A DNA stretch of 64,000 bases from Umbilicaria muhlenbergii (taxonomy: Eukaryota > Ascomycota > Lecanoromycetes > Umbilicariales > Umbilicariaceae): positions 2,290,808-2,354,807 of the forward strand of contig KK106983.1 of the NCBI GenBank assembly GCA_000611775.1. The letters are read 5' to 3'. Positions 56,411-64,000 of the stretch are shown here, piece by piece (position 1 is the first letter of the stretch; each line of letters starts with the position of its first letter). The notes under the pieces are model-generated. The model made no database searches. It was not told where the DNA came from and saw only the letters and a program-made list of their open reading frames with translations. A program made the translations under genes and the position numbers.

Positions 56411-59400
56411 ATGCGCAACCTGGCGCTATCCTTGAGGCTTTTTCTCTTATGCCTCCTTCCAACTCTCACCTTAGCAGTCTTCGCCGACGAAGCTTACCAC
56501 ACCGATTATCACCACGCGCTTCTCGGCGTTCCTCAATCCCACACCACCTTCTTTCACAGACCATCCGCTGCTTCCAAAGCTTCTCTCCTCTATACGCTTT
56601 CTGACAGGCTTGTTCTTGGTGCTGTCAATCCAAAGGATGGGACGTTACTGTGGAGACAGCGCCTCGTGGATTCGGGCCGCAACGTAACGAGTCGGGGCTT
56701 TCTAAGTGCTGGCGATGGGGAAAATATTGTTGTGACTGCAGTGGACGGCTTGGTAAGAGCGTGGGATGCAGCGGAGGGGAGGCTGGTATGGCAATGGACT
56801 GGGCAAGGAATAGCGAAAGCGCTGGAAGTTGTGGAGATGGAGGGAGTGGGCAAGGATGTCCTTGTGATACATGAAGAAGAGGGTCAAGTTGGTGTAGCAA
56901 GAAGGCTATCCGCCAGTACGGGTGAGGTCAAGTGGGAGTTTAGGGACGAAAGGTACGTTGGTGTCGATCGTACATGGCTACGGATGGAGGTGCTGACAAG
57001 TATTAGTGGAGACGTGCCATTCGGAGTGGCTTCATCTCCAAGCAGTGTGTACCAGATATCCCTTCACTCAGCGCTGCTAAAAGGGTTCAAGATCAAAGTA
57101 ACTACGTTGGATCCAGTGACGGGACAGGAGACAGGTCAAAATACGTTGAGCTCCGACAGCGATGTTTCTTCGGAAGACTCGATTCTCTTTGTGGGTACCA
57201 ACTCAGCGGCGCCATTACTTGTTTGGACGGACAAGTCATTCAAGGTCTTGAAGATCAACTCCGTTGGGTCGAAGCATATCACAACCGTCAATATTGTCAA
57301 CGATGGCGCTGATGACATCAAAAAAATAAGCGTCCACGCACCTCGTACCATCAAAGCTCAGCCTCATTTCCTTGTCCACTATCAGACTGCGAAGTCGCAC
57401 TGGGCGGAGGTCTACCATATCGATTTGTCTGATGGATCTGTGACAAAAGCCTACAATTTGCCGCGCGTGGGTGGACGAGGCGCCTTCTCGACAAGCACCG
57501 AGTATGCAAATGTATTTTTCACAAGGAACACATACGATGAGGTGAGCCTGGTCGCATCTGTCTCACATGGAATACTTGGACGCTGGCCCGTTCGACCTCA
57601 AAGCTATGGAGGCCTCGCGGATCATGAGGGTATCTCACATGCAGTTTCAGAAGTTGTACCAAAAGGGGAAAACACGTATGCTGTAAGGTCTGCCGTGACG
57701 CTCATATCTGGGGATTGGGAACTTATACGTAATGGGGAACCGGTGTGGATTAGAACGGAAGGGCTTACCGGTGTGGTTGCTGCTGCTTGGGCGGATCTGG
57801 CCGAAGAAGCGCAGGAGTTGGCACAAGATCTGGCTGTGGAGGGTCATCAGAATGTCTTCGCAGCATATGAGCACAGGGTTCGTCGCCATGTGAGAGATCT
57901 ACAGCATCTTCCAGCATGGCTGCAGTCAATCCCAGCGCGGGTTATGGCCAGCTTTCTTGGCACCAAACCCGCACCACAAGAAGAAGGGTTGCATCGTGAC
58001 AACTTTGGCTTCCACAAAATAATCATCGCAGCTACGGAGCACGGTCGTCTGATGGCGCTGGATGCTGGTCGACAAGGATATCCCATCTGGAGTTTCCAGG
58101 CTCAGGAAATCCCAAAGGGCCAGACCTGGGATGTTAGTGACATCGAGGTTCACGACGCAGTTGCCATTATAAAGGCTGCAGGTGGACAATTCTTACGCGT
58201 GGATACTTTGACCGGTAGCGTACTACAACGGCAGCCTGGAGGAACCATGGAATCTTTGGAGACTTCCATAACCGTACAAGACGAATCAGGCCAGACGCTT
58301 ACGATACCCGTCCTTTCAGAGGGATCACCTGGAGATATATCAGGGGGGAATCTGCATAAGGGAACAATCATTGTGACTCAAGGCCCGGACGGTACAGTCA
58401 GGGGTTGGACCACAGCGAAGAACGTCAAACCCCAGATGGCATGGGAGTTCTTGCCCGTGTCGGGAGAAAGGGTGCTCAGTGCCAAAAGCAGGCCTGCGCA
58501 TGATCCAGTCGCCTCGCTTGGAAAAGTTCTAGGAGATCGCAATGTTATGTACAAGTATCTCAATCCTAACCTTCTCCTGGTTACTACTATTGGTGTCACG
58601 ACGTCCACCATGGGCGTCTACCTTCTGGATTCCATTTCAGGCGAAGTCCTTTACACTACAACACATGTCGGCGTTGATACCAACCGGCCTATCACGTCCA
58701 TCCTATCAGAAAACTGGTTCGCTTACTCACTCTTCTGCGATCCTGTCGCTCTTGGAGACGCGAAGAGTACTCTACCTTTGCCCAAGGGCCACCAGCTGAT
58801 CGTCTCCGAGCTTTTTGAATCACCATTTCCGAACGACCGCGGCTCACTGGGTTCTGCCGCTAACTTCTCTGCTCTCCATCCGGCAGCGTCGGAAAACGGG
58901 GGTTTTGTCGAGCCGCCACATGTTAAATCGCAAGCTTTCGTCATCCCCGCTCCCATCTCACACATGTCAATTACCTCTACGCTCCAAGGAATCACACCCC
59001 GCTCTCTGCTGTGCGTCCTGCCTTCCTTGCACGCATTGATGGCAATACCTCGAAATTTACTGGATCCTCGAAGACCGGTTGATCGGGACCCTACAGCTGC
59101 TGAGATGGAAGAAGGGTTGTTCAAGTACAACCCGGTGCTCGAGTTCGACCCGAAGTGGTTTTTGAATCATAAGAGAGAGCTGATGGGTCTTGAGAAAGTG
59201 ATTACCAGTCCGACCTTACTGGAAAGTACGAGTCTGGTGTTTGCATTTGGCGATGTAGATATGTTCGGGACGAGGGTGGCGCCGATTGGAAGTTTTGACA
59301 TGCTCGGCAAGGGATTCAACAAGCTGCAATTGATCGGGACGGTGGTTGCGCTGGCCATTGGGACAGGTGTTTTGGGGCCGATGGTAAGTGGTGTGATAGT

Positions 59401-59476
59401 TGTGAAAGGAAATCATGGGTGCTAACATTTGCTGCAGGTTCGCAAAAAGCAGATAGATGGGCGCTGGAAAGCGTAA
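56411..59476 (+). CDS. EMC1: ER membrane protein complex subunit 1
   Basis: Two exons: 56411-59383 and 59438-59476; 1003 aa, a normal fungal Emc1 length. Largest lumenal subunit of the EMC, which inserts tail-anchored and multipass proteins into the ER membrane. Seen: signal peptide (LRLFLLCLLPTLTLAVFA), then the family start DEAYHTDYHHALLGVP; PQQ-like beta-propeller strands (LYTLSDRLVLGAVNPKDGTLLWRQ, VDGLVRAWDAAEGRLVWQW); a C-terminal DUF1620-type region (PRSLLCVLPSLHALMAIPRNLLDPRRP); one membrane segment (LQLIGTVVALAIGTGVLGPM); and a short cytosolic tail VRKKQIDGRWKA encoded by the second exon. Complete, no anomalies. Confidence 0.95.
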
Positions 59477-60281
59477 GGGTAGGTGGGAGTGGTGTGTATG
59501 CATGATCAGATTTCAGCTATATACCTCACCGTCGAAGCATCAGCGTACTGAGGCAAGCAAAAGATCGGCGGTATCAGTGTCGTTACTTAATTATCACTGG
59601 CTTTCGTGTCTTAGATCATCCTTTTGCAGCTCTTGTCCAAGTGCGAACACAAGCATTCGCTTGCTTGCCTGGCAGTTTCGGCGGTCTGCACTTCCGCTCC
59701 GCCGCCGCGGCGGCTTCGGTGTCAATAGTCGCCCCGATTTTAAGGAGTAAGTGGATACACTGCGTCCGACTTTCCTTCCATTCTTTCAGTTGTCAATGCT
59801 TGCTTTCGTCTGATCAAGGTTCTTACTGCCTGCTGTGTGACGGGCCGCCGGCTGAAAATTACTCCGGATAGTGTATCCGATGTTTATTCCCAATCCTCGA
59901 CAGCCATCACGCAATTCCCGTTCGGTCCCTCTAGTCGGAGGAACTCTGAGCTTTGAAGAACTCATTTCAACACATGACTAATAGCGACAGCGTTCAACGA
60001 TCCCGCCGTAGAGACTCAAAACAATGGAATGCTTTGAAATCCAACCAAAGGACGGTGGGTCGATGACATCACAACAGGCACCTCCGGACTTAAGCTGAAA
60101 AAGTCCGCATATTCTAAGATCTTACATGCAGCACTGCCCCCATTACAAAGCCATTGGGACCAGATATTAGAACCTCAACCTCTGCCCACTCCATATCCAA
60201 TTCCCGCACCAACCTCTTCCAACCAACCCAGCACCTCCTTCCACCTCCCACACCCCAAAGCCCAACCACCCCACCATCACC
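59477..60281. other. intergenic, EMC1 to SDR
   Basis: 805 bp with the EMC1 3' flank and the SDR promoter. The last ~100 bases are C/A-rich, a usual fungal leader. No repeat, RNA gene or supportable small gene. Confidence 0.5.
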
Positions 60282-61073
60282 ATGGCCGATGCCCAAAAAT
60301 ACACCTCCAAGCTGCACAACGCCCGCGTCCTCATCATCGGCGGCAGCAGCGGCATCGGATTCTGCGTCGCCGAAGCCCTCCTCGAACAAAACTGCCACGT
60401 CACCATCTCCTCCTCCTCCGCCCCCCGCATCACCGCCGCCATCTCCCGCCTCACCGCCAGCTACCCGTCCGCCCAATCCCGCATCGCCGGCTACCCGTGC
60501 GACATGTCCTCCCCCACCACCCTCGAATCCAACATCGCCTCCCTCTTCGCCCAACTCGGCCCCCTCGACCACATCATCTACACCGCCGGCGACAAACTCG
60601 CCACCATCCCCCTCGACGACACCACCCTCGACGCCATCCACGCGGCGGGCATGGTGCGCTTCGCCGCCCCCATCCTCGTCGCCAAACACGCCCGCGCCCA
60701 CCTCGCCCCCGGCCCGGCCTCTTCGCTCACTCTGACCACCGGCAGCGTGTCCGAGAGGCCCATACCCGGCTGGTCGGTCGTCGCCGCTTACGCGGGGGCG
60801 CTGCATAGTCTGGGGCGGAATCTGGCGCTGGATATGGCGCCCGTGCGAGTCAATGTGGTGAGTCCGGGGCCGGTGGCGACGGAGATGTGGGAGGGGGCGG
60901 CGGGGTGGGGGGAGGAGTGGGAGAAGCGTAAAGAGGAGATGGGGAAGCGGTTGGCGACGGGGAGGATGGGGAGGCCGGAGGATGTGGCGGAGGCGTATTT
61001 GTTCGTTTTGCGGGATTGGAACGTTACGGGGAGTGTAGTGAGGACGGATGGGGGGGCAATGGTTATGCCGTAG
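60282..61073 (+). CDS. short-chain dehydrogenase/reductase without the active-site Lys
   Basis: 263 aa, no intron, start in context tcaccATGg. Rossmann fold start VLIIGGSSGIGFCVAEALL (a GGxxGIG variant of TGxxxGIG), DMSSPTTL for the adenine-ring Asp, and the NNAG-type motif replaced by YTAGD. The catalytic Ser is present (TTGSVSERP) and a Tyr follows at the right distance (VAAYAGALHSLGR), but the position four residues later is Leu rather than the usual Lys (YxxxK). The C-terminal RMGRPEDVAEAYLFVL and TGSVVRTDGG are typical. Such atypical SDRs are common in fungi, often as NADP-binding proteins or reductases of unknown substrate. Whether it is catalytic is open. Confidence 0.87.
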   Translation: MADAQKYTSKLHNARVLIIGGSSGIGFCVAEALLEQNCHVTISSSSAPRITAAISRLTASYPSAQSRIAGYPCDMSSPTTLESNIASLFAQLGPLDHIIYTAGDKLATIPLDDTTLDAIHAAGMVRFAAPILVAKHARAHLAPGPASSLTLTTGSVSERPIPGWSVVAAYAGALHSLGRNLALDMAPVRVNVVSPGPVATEMWEGAAGWGEEWEKRKEEMGKRLATGRMGRPEDVAEAYLFVLRDWNVTGSVVRTDGGAMVMP

Positions 61074-61272
61074 GGGTAGGGGTGTTGGGGAACGGTCCAG
61101 TGGGGAAGGAGAAGGGGAGCTGGAGGAGACTGGCTATATGTTATGATATAGAAATGGGGATTATATTGGATTGTACATTTCATCGCTCTTATATAAGACC
61201 AGAGTGGGAAACCTTCATGTTCTCTAACTCCTGGTCCTTCATCTATAATATGCCGTAATAACTGCCTCCCTT

Positions 61273-62605
61273 TCAACATTCCACGGGCGTGATGCCAATC
61301 TCCAAATTCGGCGAAATGCTCGTCCATTTCTGTCCCGTCAACGCCTCGTACGCGCCCACGTCAATATCCAGCTGGTTCGTACTCGAATCTCCACATCGCT
61401 CGTTCGCCGGCACGCTATACGGCGCGTTGGCTTTACAGTAATTCAGTGCGTTCGTCGCCGGACAGCTGTCGATGATTTGCACGGTGATGTTCCGGCCGGT
61501 CGCGGCGAGGGCGGCGCCGAGGTAGCCCGTTGTGGTGACGACGTAGCAGAGGCCGCAGTTTGTGTGCGGGCATTCCGGGCCGTTGTAGCCGGGGTAGGGG
61601 GTTGTGGTGTTGTGGGTGACGGTGATGTTGTTGTTGTTGTTGGAAGAGTTGGAGGAGGAGAGGAGAGAGGGGTTGATGTTGGTGCTGTGGGGGAAGGGGT
61701 TAGTTGACGGTTCATTGCAGCAGTAGGGGAGAATGGGGCTTTTGGAGTTATGGGGAAGACGTCGAAGGGAACGCACCACAGAGACATGTTGATGCTGCCG
61801 GAGCATTGACCGCCGGAGATGTTAGGGCTTATGTCACCGGCTGCGGCGCCGTAGTAGCCAGTTACGTCTGAGTGAGTGGTCAGCGGTCGTACACAGATTA
61901 CCCATATGTCATTGGAGAAGGCTGCTAAGGGGTTTGGTTGACTTACTGGCTGATTTGGAACCGCATACGGTACTGTGATACTGGAGTCAGTAATGCTTCT
62001 TCGTACATCAAAGATGGACCGATTGGCCATGGCCTTGGCATTCTGCATTCTCCAAACCTCCAAGTTATCGGATAGGAGTATATAATTGACTTACTTGCCC
62101 TGCAATGCGTAGTCGTTGAATGTAGCGGTTCCATTGTATGTCGGACGAGGTGGAGGTGGAGGCGGAGGTGAAGATGGAGATGGAGGCGGCGGCGGCGGCT
62201 TGCTTGCTCGTCGTGACCTGCTTTCCGCCACGACAGCCGCGATAAGACCGAGGATGATGCTTCAAAGAGACACGATTCGTCAGTCTCTTCGTTTCAGATG
62301 GAACTTGTACCGAGGAATCAGGCCAAGAGATATCCTTCGCTCTTGGCATAGATCTTTAGGGCTCTCGGCTCATACATTACTGTTAAGACGGCCAGAAAAA
62401 TGGACCTCTTCTTGTATTTTCGTTTCGGCTTCCTGTCTGTGGTCTCGACTTCGGCTGGTACGTATGTCATATCGGGAGAGACAGAACTCCTTGGCCGTTC
62501 GACTTCATTCGCCACCGGAGGTTTCAGCTCGTTGGGAGGAGCGAGAGTGTGACTCCACTGCTGTAAATCCTCCAGCGGCGTCCAAGAAATATGTGAACCT
62601 TGCAT
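61273..62605 (-). CDS. membrane-anchored double-psi beta-barrel (expansin/barwin-like) protein
   Basis: Five exons: 62605-62376, 62259-62095, 61972-61947 (26 nt), 61867-61777, 61684-61273; 307 aa. N-terminal ~67 residues cytosolic and polar, ending in a basic patch (KPKRKYKKR). A membrane segment spans the first splice junction (SIFLAVLTV-IIILGLIAAVVA) and gives a type II topology. Outside comes a Pro-rich linker (PPPPPPSPSSPPPPPPRP), then the barrel: TYNGTATFNDY...NTVCGSKSA...TGYYGAAAGD, a Ser/Asn-rich loop, CPHTNCGLCYVVTT, ITVQIIDSCPATNALNYC and NQLDIDVGAYEALTG. The Asp in IIDSCP is the conserved DPBB position. Related secreted proteins loosen or bind wall glucans; here it would be tethered at the plasma membrane facing the wall. 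Enzyme activity not established. Confidence 0.78.
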
Positions 62606-63682
62606 GGTGTGGACTCAAAGGAAAAACAGAGAATGGATGGAGAAGCTCGTTGTTGTAAGAAGCAAGAAGGCTTCGACGAATGCTTAGAGAATCATGATGT
62701 TTGTTGAGTGTGGCTGTTGAGGTAATGCGCCTTTACCAAGCAACATGCGGAACGAAGCAGGACGAGGATAAATGGACTTGAAACGAATGAGCACCAGTCT
62801 CGCCGGCGCGAAGCATAGTTGAGGATGCGCACAAATGACAGAAACGGTGGATGCGAAAGTCCAATCGGAGAATTGACAGTAAGAAGGCATATCCATGATC
62901 GAATTCGGCGAAGAGATTTAGTACTGTGAGGCTGAGCAAGACTGCACCGTTTCACAGCCAGTCACTCGCGCCAGACTCACGTGCTTCATGTTTTCAAATC
63001 GTTTCGGACTCGTCAGACTTGGGCTGACGGACGGTGTTCCTGCGTTAGAATGTTTGGGGTATCTTGGATACTCTGGGGTATGCAAATGAAGTCGACGTCG
63101 AGGACACCGTAACGTGTTCGACGTTCAGTTCGCAGCGTCAGCCCCACGGAGGACGTGCTTCCCTCGACATCCCACTGCCACGCTGCATCAACATCATCTC
63201 CACCATGCATGCATCGACCAAGCGTGCCGTGCCCCTGCGGCCACATTGATAGTCCACGTCGAATGCACTGAATGCACTGCCCTCATCCTTCTTGTCAATC
63301 ATCCATTCTCAAAATTTGGATCGTGCCAGGTAATCCTTTAATCTCTTGGGTGTGGCACGAAACAATGATGCCTCGGTCCGAAATGCAGAAGCATAGGGGC
63401 ACCGTTGAACTGGGCCTACAGTCACCGACGGTTGACTTGATAGCTTCTTAGAACTTGCGATAATTCGCACCGCATGCATTGAATCTTCGCGCACAAAAGG
63501 GAACCTGCATTACAACGGGGCTCTTTGTACAGCTCTCTTACTTGCTACCCTGAGTGCTTCACACGACGTAGTCATGCCTGCGCGGAATATGGAATCGATT
63601 TGGTATACGAGTACATGGCCGCCATTTCGGCAGATGTCTAAATCCGATTTTTGACGCCGCAACAATATAGAAAGCTCTATTC
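62606..63682. other. intergenic, upstream of the barrel protein
   Basis: 1.08 kb between the barrel-protein start and the WBP1 stop (both minus). Frames are short and lack signatures. It should hold the barrel gene's promoter and the WBP1 polyadenylation region. Confidence 0.5.
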
Positions 63683-64000
63683 CTATTGCATCTTCTTACC
63701 AGCACTCGGCGAAAAGGTCGGCTCACTATAGAGCCATATGGCCACGAAAACCACCCATCCAGCAGCCGTGATCCACACGCCCGCAATCCAAACCCACCCT
63801 GCGCTGATTTTCCAACTTCTCGGCCACTCGTCGTGCGCGAAGTGGCGGACTGAAACCTCCCTCTTGATATCGAGGTTCGTCCAGAACGGTCGCTTATAGT
63901 TGACGCGGAAAGAGTAAATGCCGTGTTGGTCTGGTACGCGGAAGGATGCGCTGAAAAGAGTGCTGTTGGTAGTTGTGGAGATGGGTTGGAGGTTCAGACG
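63683..64000 (-). CDS. WBP1: oligosaccharyltransferase subunit Wbp1 (OST48), C-terminal part
   Basis: Partial: 105 codons plus stop; the 5' part lies beyond the window. Wbp1/OST48 is an essential subunit of the ER oligosaccharyltransferase that N-glycosylates nascent proteins. Seen: the conserved C-terminal lumenal stretch FRVPDQHGIYSFRVNYKRP and VSVRHFAHDEWPRSW, one membrane segment (WVWIAGVWITAAGWVVFVAIWLY), and a short cytosolic tail ending KKMQ, a dilysine KKxx ER-retrieval signal like that of yeast Wbp1. A GTAAG at the KK codons resembles a splice donor, but reading through it gives the expected dilysine ending, so I keep it as coding. Confidence 0.93.
   Translation of the reverse strand, partial: RLNLQPISTTTNSTLFSASFRVPDQHGIYSFRVNYKRPFWTNLDIKREVSVRHFAHDEWPRSWKISAGWVWIAGVWITAAGWVVFVAIWLYSEPTFSPSAGKKMQ

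Noticed and set aside
60114-60806. 230-codon minus-strand Gly/Glu-rich frame opposite the second SDR
   Set aside because: Antisense shadow of a strongly C-rich third-codon-position gene.
63683-63700. GTAAG at the end of WBP1 as an intron donor
   Set aside because: Reading through gives KKMQ and a stop, the dilysine ending expected for Wbp1.

Overview
The window comes from a nuclear chromosome of a filamentous ascomycete (Pezizomycotina), most likely a Dothideomycete. I base this on the genes being split by short GT-AG introns (mostly 45-60 bp), on families typical of such fungi (Pet191, Wbp1, Emc1, Sqt1, Pfa5, Prb1, Tudor-SN, a single BEACH protein, a DEP-RhoGEF-PH-CNH exchange factor), and on conserved fungal proteins of unknown function. 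The class-level placement is inference. I saw no convincing transposon, LTR element, virus copy, CRISPR array, rRNA or tRNA.

Layout. 1-4.6 kb (minus): the 5' part of an AlkB-like 2OG-Fe(II) dioxygenase with zinc ribbons, then a low-complexity hypothetical protein. 5.6-7.7 kb (plus): a 4-coumarate-CoA-ligase-like AMP-dependent synthetase ending in a peroxisomal AKL signal. 8.9-14.3 kb (plus): a 1755-aa Rom2-type Rho1 GEF. 15.0-16.0 kb (plus): Cu/Zn superoxide dismutase. 16-20.5 kb: gene-poor, with a small CxxC-rich protein. 20.5-21.7 kb (minus): an isochorismatase-like cysteine hydrolase with a frame problem at a homopolymer. 22.7-25.5 kb (plus): Tudor-SN. 26.1-27.6 kb (plus): transaldolase with two micro-exons. 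28.0-29.3 kb (plus): a short-chain dehydrogenase. 29.7-31.6 kb (minus): palmitoyltransferase PFA5. 31.6-38.3 kb: a second gene-poor block with two more CxxC-rich genes. 38.4-39.8 kb (minus): SQT1, whose 3' end carries a 131-bp tandem duplication. 40.3-48.6 kb (minus): a nine-exon, 2612-aa BEACH gene. 49.3-51.0 kb (plus): vacuolar subtilisin-like protease. 52.1-55.1 kb (plus): a 1020-aa disordered protein. 55.8-59.5 kb: divergent PET191 (minus) and EMC1 (plus). 60.3-61.1 kb (plus): an SDR without the usual active-site Lys. 61.3-62.6 kb (minus): a membrane-anchored double-psi beta-barrel protein. 63.7-64.0 kb (minus): the C-terminus of WBP1.

The window is mostly housekeeping with no visible pathway cluster. 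Themes are cell-wall and secretory-pathway functions (Rho1 GEF, Pfa5, Emc1, Wbp1, BEACH, vacuolar protease, expansin-like protein). The least described material is the set of three dispersed CxxC-rich genes in the gene-poor blocks, the membrane-tethered barrel protein, and the remodelled SQT1 tail. All splice sites were placed by eye from GT-AG signals and frame continuity. In each complete multi-exon model except the frame-disrupted isochorismatase-like gene, the summed exon length is a multiple of three.
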